This document shows positions 11,758 to 25,200 of a stretch of DNA of 64,000 nucleotides, one piece after another. Below the pieces are notes generated by a model. It had not been told where the DNA came from, did no database searches, and worked only from the letters and a program-made list of their open reading frames with translations. Every line of letters starts with the position of its first letter. The first letter of the stretch is position 1. The stretch spans positions 72,667,613 through 72,731,612 of the forward strand of contig OZ034967.1 of NCBI GenBank assembly GCA_964030785.1. The letters are read 5' to 3'. Source of the DNA: Siderastrea siderea (lineage: Eukaryota; Cnidaria; Anthozoa; Scleractinia; Rhizangiidae). The translations under genes and the position numbers were made by a program.

Positions 11758-13221
11758 GGCCGCGGGTGAGAGACTAGATCATCAGTATTCATTTATTTAA
11801 AGCGTATGCACGAAGTGCGACGAATGATAGCGACATTGCGCGAAATATTCATGAGTAAGCTCTGCAGTATAAAATCTTTGGTTTATGCATCAATGATTGC
11901 TCGTGCGTTTAATCATGTGGCAGGAAATATTGTGCATTTTAAGTATTGTTAAACAAAAATTTTCATAATAACAATAATTAATAAATGCGTTGAGCGCTTG
12001 CTTGTTGTCTCTGTACCGTTCTTTTTATTCTTTATCTGTTAGTTGAAAAGTTAATTGCAACTTTTTAGAATTTTTACAGCAAAACAAAACGAAAATAAAA
12101 TACTGTTTCTATCTCTATCTCGAATATTTATCAACATCACCAATTTTGTGTCCAATATTTCTCAACATCTGGGTCTTTCGTAAGTGGAACTCCGTGAAGT
12201 TTTTTCTGTGTATATATACACTGCTCCACAGACCGGAAAATAATAAAAGAGTTCGATTTCGTCGTTCTTTTTGGTTTTAATTAGTGTTTAATTCTACGTT
12301 TAAGCGGAAAAATCCGCTTTGAAAATTTCGATAGTAAAATTCTCTTTCTATTTTGTGTGCGGTATAAATATTAATCGGTTCAGCACTAATGCTTTTTTCT
12401 TTCGTTTATTTTCGACGGAAAACACAAACAGATTGCATGCAACCTATTGTTTGTTTCTGGAGTGTTAACAATAGCTTCGTAATTTTTATGTCCATAATTT
12501 ACATAATAAAATATTCTTGGCTTAAACACTCGTGTTTCTTCGATAAGCCTTCGGAAGCCCTAAAACCACCAATTTTGTGTCCAAGAATACAGCGCGGATA
12601 TAATATTTCCTGAACTGACACAGCAGACAGGTAAAATAGGTGTGTTGTAGGTTGTCACAACAGAAGCACTTTTTTCAAACAGGGTTTTTAACAGAAGTTT
12701 TAAGTCTTCAAATTTAAACAAGGACGATTTTACTAATTTAAAGGCTTATAACTTTCAGTGGAACTTGAAATCACAAAATCGGCTTCTGTTGTGACACAAT
12801 AGAGGTTTTAACTGATCAACTAGTGGCAAAATCAAGAAGTTTTGTCTTCTCCACGAGGAGAAAACTTGGACACGGAGTCGCGTTTTTGCCAAATCTTTAC
12901 TTTGGAAGCTCAAAGCATCGCAAAGAAAAACAATTTATCGAAGGAAAAACGGTCTTGTTGCACTTCCAACATTCCTCAAGCCCTCTATTAAGTTTCAACG
13001 AAATCGGCTCCCAAACGATCAAGATCTAAAGCTTTTTAACGTACGACCTCCGCCAAAATTTTGCTTTATAAATTTATTCATGAGCAGCTTGTCACCCGCG
13101 GCCTTAAGTTGAAACACCTTCACTGCGATGATCTTCATATAATTCCATCTTTATCCGCAGTTCAAATATATGATTATTTCATATATTCATATTCATTACA
13201 ATTCCCTCTTTATACCCGGCG

Positions 13222-13227
13222 TTTATT
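13222..13227 (-). terminator. Candidate poly(A) signal for the guanylyl cyclase
   Basis: AATAAA on the - strand, 67 bp after the cyclase stop codon. It lies inside the right end of the TA-flanked element ending at 13258. Use is inferred from position only. Confidence 0.45.
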
Positions 13228-13293
13228 CGGTGTCCGGCGTTTAATCGAGAAAATACGGTATTTTTTGTGAACAACCCAGTTTCTGTGATAATC

Positions 13294-16200
13294 TCAGCTG
13301 GCATAGTAAACATCCAAAGTTTCAAACATAGTTAATTCACCACAATCCAGTGGGGGGTCGGGTAAGGCTTTGTCAAAGCCGTCCTTGCCAACCAACCAAA
13401 AGGTAGTCACCAGGCCTTGCCTCTGTCAAAAGACAAAAGACAACAGAGTAAGTGTCAGTGCACTATTATAGAAATTGCACAGGGCGCCCTCACATCAAAG
13501 TCTTAATCAAGCGACGGCCATTTTGAATAATTCATACGCAGTTATATTAGATGGTTTGAGCTCTGGAACAGTTACATGATCGATAATTCTTCGGAGCTTT
13601 CTACCGCGTGGCGAAAGTAATTCCTAGGGTAGGAACGATTTTCGTGGGGTTCTCGGTTCCAGATCTTCCACTCAAGTACAAAAAAATCAAAATGGCTGCC
13701 TTGCCAAGTAATCAGATTTTAATTTGATGTCAGGCTCCCTGTGTAATTTAACAAGGCTAGTTATGAATTAAGCTGTCCATACCTACAATTAGTTTCTAAA
13801 TTAGATAATCCCAGCCTAGTTCGCCGATCGTTTGCTTTGCTCCAAGCGCAAAGACTGACGCGAGCTGGGACTCGTTGTTCCCTCGAAGCCTGGGGCGGGA
13901 TCGGACAAGAGAACTAGGCGAGTGGTTTCCGGTGGCGACTACCGGGTGATAGACCAGGCCTAAAAAGTTAAGCCGAGCATCACAAAAAGTTTATTATTTC
14001 AATAACAAACGCACACTGGAATTGGCTAACTAGGCACTGGGAATGAAAATGCAAAAAAAAAAAAACGAAAAATGAATATAACACAGCTTTGTTACCTTAA
14101 TCTGAACCTGTCCTCTTTCCTCGAAATAAAACCCTCCAAGTTCAACCAGCCTTGAATGTGATTCGTTACTGACGTGAATACGTAACGCTGAATAGAAATA
14201 GCAATAGTTGAGTCTGTGTTTGCGTAAGGTGGGCCTGTTTCTGTCGTTTACTCAGCAATTCAAAAGAGAACAGTAGACATGCAGACTTAGTACAGTGTAC
14301 TAGGCAATCACACGAAAGGCAGATAACCCATTCACCCAACCAGAATACGAAGCAAAATGCTTTCAAATAGCCAATCAGAACGCAAAGCAAATTCATTGAG
14401 CCAATCAAAAATGAAGGGAGCAGATGTGATGGGTGCCAAGTGCTGGAAAACTAGTGTCAACCTAGCGAAGTTAAGCCGACAAGTAATCGCAGACCAAGTT
14501 ATACTTGTATTCTTTCTGTGATTTAGTTTTTGTAGTTTTAACTTTGTTTTTAAATTTTTAAAACGATCAAGGAAAATGAAACCCACTTGGAAATAAAGAG
14601 CAATAAACGGGTTTTTGTGATAAGCTGTAAAAGGTACTTACGCATACTGGTGCTCTCCATCTTGGAAGCGATGTTGACCGTGTGACCATACAAACAGAAG
14701 CGGGGCATAGTCACGCCCACTACCGCTGCCACCACAGGGCCTGCAATCAGAATAATCAAAGGTTTAACTCGACGGTAAAAGAGGGAGTTGACTCTCTTGA
14801 TGAATGTTCCTTTTTCTTAGCAATTGTAAATTCAATTCTGATCAGCCTTTGGCTGCATTTTTAAGTGAACAAAGCATCTATCTTCTTCAAGGTAAATAGG
14901 TCCCAGGACTTTTTCACCCACTCGTGGAAGCGGAGGGGGTGGGAGACAATTAAGTATAACCTTTGAATGTAGAGGACCACACGACGTGTAAATAAACTGC
15001 ACTGGTTCGTTTTGCCGGATCTCTGTTGTAGAGATGCTGGAGCCAGACGTCACTTGAAGTGTAATAGAACAAAACTGAATGCAAGGCTGGCTCTACGGCA
15101 AAGGGCTGATTTATTTAACGGCCAATATTTCGGCTAACAAAATTAGCCTTTCTCAGGGCCTTACCAGTGTGTATTCCAATGCGCAGCTGTAGTTGGTGTT
15201 CTGGCAGATGACGGACACGGAACACGACCATGTGGCTTAACAGCTCCAACGCCATGCTCGCTATCTCAGCCGCATGTCTGATACCATTCAACATGGGGCA
15301 ACCGCTAACAACAACATATGCATCACCAACTGTCTCCACCTAATAAACAAACGAAACCAGTCCAGTCATGGAACATTCTTGCATTAGGCATTGGGATCAG
15401 TGGGAGATCCGTACTCCGCGTGTGACGTGCAATTTTTTTTTTTTTTTTTGCGTAAGCTATTATCTGTACATGTTAAAGGAAGGCAAATTTTCGAACTTGG
15501 GGAAATAATTGCACGAGGATTGGGAGGGCTAATGAAGGCCCTAAATTAAGAAAACTCTATAGTTAGGACCATTTAGGTCAGCTAATATATAGGTGTGTCT
15601 CTATTCTTCTTGGACGCTCCTTCAGGAAAAGTCTAGAAGGTAACAGAATAATCGAAAAACGGGAGAACGAGAGCCACTTCGTGCTAGATTTTCCACTTCC
15701 TAGCCCTCGCTCGATTACTAGCCGAGAAATATGAACCTTTGCGAAAGGAAAGAGGGTGTGTGAGTGTGTTTGTGTTTTACTCATACTCAGGAAAAATACA
15801 CGGCATATTTGTTACCTTGTAAACATTGAAGCGACAGATAATTTCATCAAAGGCCACATACAGATCATTCAAAAAGTCGACAATCTGCAAAAAAAGAAAC
15901 ACTATTTGCTCAAGACAATCATTTGCTATTATTTTTACATTGTTTACAAAACAAAACCTTGCAGAAGTATATCTAAAAGGTATTTGATAAACGGAGCTCA
16001 TCTGATTTCAAGAATGATACGGAGTAGAGGCTTTTGGCCAACCTTACCCCCTCAGCGAGGAAACTCAGTCTCTTCGTGTTAAGAATGCAACACATACGTC
16101 AGTATCTCATATCTACCGCAGCTCTCAGCCAATGACATATTATTATTAGATTATTTCCTATTTTAAGAGGGTATCATAAGGAAGAGAACTGGGTGTTTTA

Positions 16201-19200
16201 CTTATGTCTAAATAGGTTTGGCATTTGTTTAAAAATATACCTCCAGCGGTGTACTGACAGAGGCCAGCTTTGTGAAGCCAACAATATCACTGAAAAAGAT
16301 GGTGACTTCCTCAAACTCCTCAGCCTGTACAGAATTATGGCTCTTCAGCTGCTCCGCTACCAATCTGAAATCAAACAGAACGTTCTGTTACTGATAAAGA
16401 AAGTTTAACAATAACCATGTTTTGAATGAACTGATCAGAACTGACAACAGCGAGCAAACACTTTTTCAGACCTCCTGCATGATAGCCAATGATGTTTTTA
16501 GGTTTTTTTCTGAAAGTGGTGGAATCACAGACAGACCAAGTTACATGTGGCAGCACGTCATGTAAAGAAGTCTTGTATGGAGATAAAATGTTATGTCTGC
16601 ATTTTCAGCAAAGTTAGTCAATTTTAAAACTGAAACCGGCAACAAAATTAAGTTTGCCTTGTGCCTGTTTTGTTTAAAAGGCCCATGAATTATCTAAGAG
16701 TACCAAGGACACATTGAAACAGAACCAAAAATCCTACACTTTACACGCCAACAAAATGAGCTTCGGGACATGACAAGAATGAACCGAGTATATTTCACGC
16801 GAAACAGCACGGATAGACCTTATTCCCCCCCCCCCCCCCACCTCCCCCGTAACGATCCTATAATGAAACTTGGAATATCGCATTTTATTATATAGACAAG
16901 AGTGTTTTAGTGGAAAATAGACCACTCGTAAAGTTCATACGAAACTATACATCCGGGACTCGAGTGGCGTATTACTAGTGAGGATATCGATGACGTCATT
17001 TCCCGCTTTTACACTGTACACTGTTGTTTGTACTAAAACACTCTTGTCTATATCATAAAAAGAAAATTACACAGTGGCTTGAAGAAATGAATTTTATTTT
17101 ATCAAAATAAAATTCATATCTTCGCACCTCCGTGTAATATCCTCTATGTATCTCATTTGAGTACTTTACCAATATTATTTTTTTAAAAGTTAATTTGTCG
17201 GTAATTCAACAATGGGTGGTACAATCTACCCATCCCCTCCTCCCAGAATGTCCTGCTTACGGGGGTAGTAGTCGGTAGAGTATTTTCTCGGTCTTCTCTT
17301 TCTCTTCATTCAGCTGCCTGGTTCGTTCCTCCACCAGCTGTTCCAAGTGATTGGCGTGTTTCTCCATCATGGTAACCATGTTCTCGATGATGTTCGATCC
17401 CCTGAGGGAAAAGAAACAAAGCACTTCGATAATATGCCAAATAAAAGGCATCAAAAGCCCTGAATCTGACTGAAGGGTTTCTAAGTTCAAAATTGACAAA
17501 AAGAATAGCCAACAATCTAGTTTACGAAATGTTACATGTTTTTAAAGATTGCGTTGATAATTAAAACCAGTCGATAGAAAATAGAAGTGAAAAATGCTTA
17601 CCGGGCCCGATAAGTGATCGAGATTTTCCAGAAACCGGTAAACGCAGGTCAGTCCATTTGACAAGGACCGCCGATGGTGGGATCCCGGCCGAACCTAGCT
17701 GAGATCTGCATGTAATCGCGAAGGCTACTTTTGCTGTGTTTGGCTAATCGGGCAATTAAGTCTGGCTCATGCAATAACGAAGCCTCTAACTCACAAAACT
17801 TTAATGGATAATTCGCAAAATAAAACTTTCGTCAAATTTTCATTCCATAAAGTTTCCACTTTTACCTGCCGCTGATTTTCTTAAGTCGCTCGACAATGCG
17901 GTAAAAATGCGGTCGTTCCTCCGGATCATCGTTCCAGCAGTCCACCATCAGCTCAATATATTCCGGCTTCATTTCCGTGCAAGGAATGTTGGGACGGAAT
18001 GGAGGATCTTCATGCGCGACGACACGCTGAATGATAACTGTTTCAAGGATGATGTAAAGGTTTTAGTAACATTGGCCTTAAAAAGCATATAAATAGTCCC
18101 TGCATAAATGTCACTGACATTTTTTTACCACCACCTAAAATAGAAATTAAAAAATGTAGTTTGCAAACCGTTCTTAATTGCTATCAGGCTTATTTCGGTT
18201 TTCGTTCTCAAATTGCAACTTTATTGCAATCAGTTTTGGAAGTTAAGAAAATGGCTCCAAGGCCTTTTTCTTAAAACTCCCGAATACATTTTGGCCACGA
18301 GAAACTATTGCACATCTTAACGGGTTTTTTTTTGAGGGGTGGGAGGGGCGGGTGGACGCGCCTTCCGGGAAGTTAAATTGAGAAAAAGACCCAAGTTCTT
18401 AATTCATTATCAGACCATGTCACAGACTCAAAAATCAGTATACAAAATTCGTACGTTCTAACCTTTCGGTTCCAGATTACAGCCACTAAAAGGTTCTGAG
18501 CGCGTAGCCATCTCCTGCAGTATTATTCCATAACTGTACACGTCTGCTTTCTGTGAAAATTCCTCTCGCTCAACTTTAAGTATATTGACGTGTTCTGGTG
18601 CAGTCCACAAAAGATCTGAAGAGTAAAAACTATGTGGTAAAACGACAGGTACACTACACAGTACAAAAAGACAGAGTGGCTATATATTTACCGTATGGAG
18701 GGGAGAAGGAGGACCGTGGAGGGGGGTACACTCGCTTGAAACTGACGAGGGTGAATCTAGGAATTTTGAAAGATGCTCCTAGTTAGTGAGGCCTTAGACA
18801 AGCGGGTGTAATATTTCCTTTCAACAGCATTCACGTTGTCGAATTCAGGATGTTAAAGGTGCTTGGCCACCTTATTAAATGATGTTTAATGGTGTTGAAT
18901 AAAGTTAAACAAAATTTGATTACCATCAAACTTTTGACAAAACATCATGCAACATATACTTGGCCGGCACCGGCGAAACAATGTTGAACTCGCCCAGGTA
19001 CAGAAAGCATTAGTGTAACTATTTTATTAAACATCATTCAACATAGTTGAAAAGGATGGCCGAACGCGTTCAACGACGTTAATTCAACAATGTTGAACCG
19101 AATGTTCGATGATGAGGTAGAATTCGTTTGGCCACCTGATTTGACATCGGAAAATAACGTTGTATTCAGTAATGTTTGATGTTATGTTGAATCTGTTTGC

Positions 19201-22200
19201 CCAAGGCTTTCCTCAAGAAAATAAGAAGTCGGAGAGAAAGCGAGAGATCAGGTACCAGTTACTCAGTGTGGTCAGGTAATTAGGGTATACGGCATACAAT
19301 TTAGGTCTTTTGAACTGGGTTTAAACTGAAATATGGACATTTGACTGATTTTTTTAGCTTTACTCTAACACCTACCAGGAGAACTACACCTGCGGACATT
19401 TTAGGAAACGGCGCAACCTGTCACCTGTCATTAGGATTGCTTTGGTTCAGTTTTGTTTTTCAAATTACTCGGCCAATTTTCTCTTACAATAATTAAACGT
19501 GTTTGGCTGTGGGCAGCAAGTATTAACATAGATTTTAACTTGAAAAAATAAATTGGGCTAATCAAAGTTCTCCCTTGTTTCTTCGAAAAATCACCACCAA
19601 ACAGTTTTGCTCGCCCTTTGAGAAAATCATTCAGTTTTTCTTCTCGAAGACTTGATACTCTAGGAGCATTTCGTCTGCGAGAAAAGGTATTTGATTTAAA
19701 TTTCAGCACATTTGACACCCAAAAACTGAAAATCCCAGTGACGCAGCCCCTTAGATAGTCACTGTTTTAAGGAGACCGGTGCTTGTGAAACTGTGAACGG
19801 TCAATCGATAAACGCAGTTACCTGTATACATCTTGTTTGGCCGTAAATTGACCTTCTCTTGGCCAGCTTTGAAGTCATGCAAGCCCCAGTCAGTGATCTT
19901 CACAACCCAGTGGCTGTCAATCACGCATCGAGAGGATGTCAGGTTGCCATGGAACTTAACAGCGGTGTTGTGAAGGTATTTCATTCCCTGGAATACGATT
20001 GTGATTGTTCATTTATAAATACAGACATACGAAATGCACGTCACAGTACTAGTTAGAGGCAGAAATTAGTCGAGGAATTCCTCAGTGTTATCATTTAAAT
20101 GAAACCTACTTAGCGGTACTTTCCTGTAGTGCTGTTTACTATGCTATACAAAGTGGTTCTACCTTTTTTGTCTTTAAATGAAAGCCAAAATTAGCAGTGC
20201 GTTCATCTTTCAGTATTCGTTCTTTCATTAATCAATTTAATTGAGAAATATTATTTTATCTATAATGTAACGTTGGCTGTCTTAGTCCGGAGGTTAAAAG
20301 GGTTTTAGTTACCGCAGCAATGTCAATTGCCATGGACAGTTTGAATCCATAATCAATCCTGTACTCGTCGTTGGCCAGGACATCCTACACAAGGAAAGAA
20401 AAGCCCAATGGAAAGTTGTTTAATTAATGTCTAGGATACCAGCACCACACAGTCTACTTGACCGGTGCTGTTCTTCGGTTTTTATTTATTTTTTTCGGTT
20501 TCATAGCTTGAGGTCACTAGAAGTGTGCGATTAGATTGATTCCCATCGGAATCTCACTCAGAATTATTTCTTTGTGGAGTGCCGAAAAACGGTCGAGCTT
20601 TTTTTTCCATCGTAAATTTTCCAACGGGTACTAAACATGGGCTTTTTAAAATGGCAGCCATTAACAGAGCCGATTAGTTGAATTCGGCGTTAGATAGCGC
20701 TTTTATGGACAGCTGGATTTTGTTCAATTCTAAATAAGTTAGGAACAATTTTAGTTCATGCAGTAGCGAGAAAACAATGCTTTGAACTCAAATGTGACGA
20801 ACCCGGTATACTTATTTTTACGGTGCACGTGGCGCAAGGAACGCGAGCATTCCTTTATTCAGAGGTGACCTTCTTCGCAACTACTTTCTTTGTGGATGTG
20901 ATCAGGTGATTTTTGATATCGTCATTGCGTCTGTATGCATTACGTAACTATGTTTCTATATCATCTGCCTGCATTACGTGTCTATTCATTTTAAGCCGTC
21001 TGCATGCATTACGTGCCTATGTTTTTAGGTCGTCTGCTTTTGTTTTTAAGTCGTATACATGGATAACTTGCCTATGTTTTTAATTCGTCTAAATCCACTA
21101 GGTGCCTATATTCTAAGGCTTACCTGAAGGCTTCCCTTCTTGCAGTATGACCAAACCAACAAAATATTGGGTGACTCGATGCATGCTCCAATGAAGGGGT
21201 TCAGGTTTTCGTGGGAAATGTCTCGCACCTTGGGGGCAAAAACATCGGAAATACGCTTTTCAGAATATACCATCAAATAAACAAAATATAGGGAAACACA
21301 AGTTATAATTACCAGTCGTGAAGTCATCGACTCATGTGAAAATTTCCACATCTTAAGCTTTGCAAGACAATATTATACAATCTTCTTTGGTGGAATAATA
21401 CTTAAAAGTCAAGAAATCGTCGGTCCAAATGCTGTTGCTATAATACATGTAGAACTGGAGCTTAACTTAGTAACATCAAAGCAGAGCCTGCATTCGAGAA
21501 TTGCGAGGCAGAGATGGGGAATGAGGCAATGGTATTTAACAACAGGGCAGTAATACCTGTTTAAGTTGAATAAGGACTTCTCTAGTCAGATGAACACTTC
21601 TCTTGTTCAGTCTTTTGATGGCGACCGTGCGGCCCTAAAAGACAATGAGATAGTAAGGAGGAAAATCTACAAAGCGCCGTACATGTGCATGTTGATGTCT
21701 GATAAAAATGTGTGAGGAAGCAGGGATGGCGCAGTGGTGAGAGCTCTCTCCTCCCGCCAAGATGGTCTGGGTTCGATTCTCGGACTCGGCGTCATATGTG
21801 GGGTGAGTATGTTGTTGGTTCGCGTCCTTGCTCCGAGAGGTTTTTCTCCGGGTACTCTGGTTTTCCCCTCTCCTAAAAAACTAACATTTCAGGCAAATTC
21901 CAATTCTATTTGGTTTTCAGTCTCCCCGATTAGTAGAGCACTTGCGCACGGCTAGAAGATTGAGACTATAATAGAGTTATCTGATTTTGACTTTTGATTT
22001 GAAAACCTTCCCGGCTGCGGCGTATGTAGAAACAGCGTTTATATATATATACAGCTATTTCAATTAACGTTATCAGATGAAAGTTTAAGCCTACGCGACA
22101 AGACCGCAGGGTAATATGGGATTCTTATGCCTAAATTCACCAAAATCAGTAGTACCTTGCTTGCCGTACAATAGCAAAGGATATGGAAGAGTTTTTAAAG

Positions 22201-25200
22201 CATAAACATGAGACAAATAACCTGAAAGAATTATTTTCAGATACAGTTTTCGTTTAAAACAATTTTGAATCCCACTCATCTTTTTGTTTACCGGATTAAA
22301 ACAGGATGCAAATTTTAAATATGTGGGTACACGTGGAGCACGTGCATGGTATGTAAATTAGAAGTAGGAAAAACAACATCATGAAAAATATGGAGCATGA
22401 ATTTTTGCACTTCAAGGCGAGAACAAACAACTGAAAATGGAAAGCCAAATCAGGATTGCCGCTGGCAATAATCGGATGGTGTCAATTTATTACTTTTACT
22501 AAGAAATTCAAATTTCCCGACCAACTTCTGACAACCGTTAAACTAAGTCTGATTTGCAACTACCCACACTACCCTTCGGTCTTGTCGCGTAAGCTTGAGT
22601 CGGATCCGACAACCTTAATTGAAATAGCTGTATATAAAAAAAAGTTTATTCCCCTCACTCAAGATCTCGGCCGCACACGTAAACGATTAAATGTTTATCA
22701 CGTGTCTGGTTCGGTGCCTTACTTGATAGTCTCCAATGGTGGTGAAGATTTGTTCTGTGTTTTCTCCAGATGAGCTTGGATTACCGCCATCTTGGCTCGG
22801 AGGTCTGGCGAAATGTTTTAATTTAATTGATTGTCTATCCAGCTCCTCGTTGCTACTATTCTGCTGAAAAATATAGATTATTAATCGATTTTAAACCTTT
22901 AAGCCCTGATATCAGCTTGCATATTCTCCACACTGTTCTCCATCCATTTCCTATGGTATTGCTGAGGAGAATTTGTTTAACATTGAGTACCTTTTCTACT
23001 TGGTGATCATTTACTTTATTCTCATGGTGTTTGATTAAGCAGTGTTATTTTATGGAGAATTTAGATGCTGGTCACTCCTAATGGTTAAAGGGTTAAACGT
23101 CTATAAAACTGGTATGAGCGTTATAAGTGCGTTTTTCAAACCACCGTTGTAAGAGCTACAAGCATTGAGTGAGAAAACTGTTGAGATACTTTCATTTCGA
23201 AGGCTTTCTTTATAACCCCCCCCCCCCCCCACAACTAATACTGTTTGTTTTGCTATAGAAACGTGCAGGTTTGCAGAGGGGAAGTAGGGGGGGGAGTTGA
23301 ATAGGGAGGAGGAATGTAAGAAGTGAAGTCGTAGTAAGAAAATAGGTTTTACCGCTTCTGAGTGTACCGATTCTGCCAATTCTCAGTTTAGTCGCTCATG
23401 TTGGTGAAGTCTTGTGACCAATCCAACAGACTGAACGAGACAGTTGAACCATCATGCTCTGTTCCGGTTTCTGTGAAATGAACTGACTAGGAGCATTACT
23501 GCCCCCGGACCACCCCCTCCCCCCCTCCCCTTCCACTCTCCTAGACGGGACACCTGTCCTCTCATTAAGGACAGTGCTTTGGAGTTTCGATTTCTGTATC
23601 ATGAACCGACCCATCCGGACGGGGAACTAGTCCACCGAAAGGTTACGTCCTCCCCCGCAGCATTTCTGGGGTTTCACGAACGGCTCTCTGCTACCCTTTT
23701 ATACAAATGGGTCGATAGAGACTGTGAAAAACGTTCCCAGTTTAAGGAAACAACACGACATCACTGACAGGAACCAGGCCTTGAATCGCTAATCCTACGA
23801 TCTTCCGACCGCGGACCCAACGAGTTAACCACAGCACCAAAAATAACTTTGGTGAAATTTCGTTATAATTGGGACAAATTTCACAGAGTCTGAGAATAAT
23901 AGCTCGCGAATTCTATAAAACATACATAATTACCGATGTAACAGAGAAAATAGTAGACTTCTAAATCGTTTTCGGGAGCTCGATCTAATTGTCGAGTCCA
24001 GTTAGGAGAACGAATGCGGGAGTACCGCTGCAAATTCATCATATAAAGGGTTTAACAAAATTCAGTCAAAACTTTTAATGTTATGGGATATTAGAGAGAA
24101 AAATTGACGCTCATTACAATTTGACGATTTCCAAGTTGTGCTCGTTTTTCTCGCTTGAATGCAGGCATTCCCTTGGTTAGTATTTCTTGTGATCCACGTT
24201 CTTGAATGTGCAAGTCTTCATAACGAAGTTTCCAGGACTTGTTCTGTGCGAGATCCGTCTCGTAGCGAAGCTTCCTGCAAAAGAAACCTTTCATGCTTCA
24301 GTCCTGTCATTCCCTAAGTCAAGGATGGTGGGGGGGAGATTGGGGAGGGGGGCAGGGGAGTCCAAGCTACTTTCCATTCCCTTTTTCCCTATTTCTCCCG
24401 CTTCCCACCAGCTCGGGAATCCTACCTCCCGCCCTCCCTTTTCTCGTTTTCCGTACGCCTGCCACTCCCTTTTCTCCCGTTCTCCCAGGTTCCCGTACCC
24501 CTGCCCCCCTCCCCCGCATCCCCTCAACAGGAACGCTAGCATTGCCATTAGTGGGTTCAAGGATCCACTCCTGTACTCTGCGACATATGCAAGAATTTGA
24601 TATTTGTTGTGGGTTCTTGCCTCGATATCATGTCGGCCTCTAGTATACAAATCGGCGACGCCTATATTATACTAAGTCCTAATATCCTGAATATCTATTT
24701 ACAAAAAAGGTCTTTTCGCTGATATATTGTGTGTGGTGAACTAATAAGAAAGTTAGAAATTCAATTACTGAGATCGATCGAGAATTTAATAATTGGAGTT
24801 ACTGCAACTACAAAGAGAAGATATCTACTGTGATAGTGAAGCATAAATTAACTCCAAAAGAGTAAGAATAATTCCATTTGAGGACTGGAGGTATTTCAAA
24901 GCTCGATTAGCAGCTAGGAGTTAAAACGACCCAGAAAAAGGGATTATTTTAAACCTTAAGTTTTAACCCCAGGTTTGGAGATTGACTATTGCTGTGAATT
25001 CCCCTAACTGGTCTTTGCATTTTCATACAGCAAAAGTAGGGAGAATTTGTTACCTGATTATGAGGAAAAACATGAAGGCCAACACAAACACACCAGCGGT
25101 GGAAGCTCCAATCACGACATTGACCAGCTTCTGCGTGGCTATAGACAAAAAGGTAGAACCCGTTACAAGGCAATTAAAGGTTAACGCGTATCTCCCTGGT

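Larger units (their letters stand above)
11286..13258. mobile_element. TA-flanked element, ~2 kb, mariner-like ends
   Basis: The left end CCGTATTTTCTCAATTAA and right end TTAATCGAGAAAATACGG are inverted copies flanked by TA (11284-11285 and 13259-13260). A 203-bp relative is at 47183-47385. The interior holds a tRNA-like foldback (11511-11757) and further inverted stretches: about 11478-11520 pairs with about 13090-13150. No transposase is recognised. The two ends could belong to separate elements, but the matching TA flanks and paired subterminal repeats favour one composite unit. Its right end is 35 bp beyond the cyclase stop codon. Confidence 0.65.

Noticed and set aside
24202..24650. Overlapping 116-132 aa open frames on both strands
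   Set aside because: They come from C/T- and G-rich low-complexity sequence; residues are dominated by P, S, G and R with no domain.
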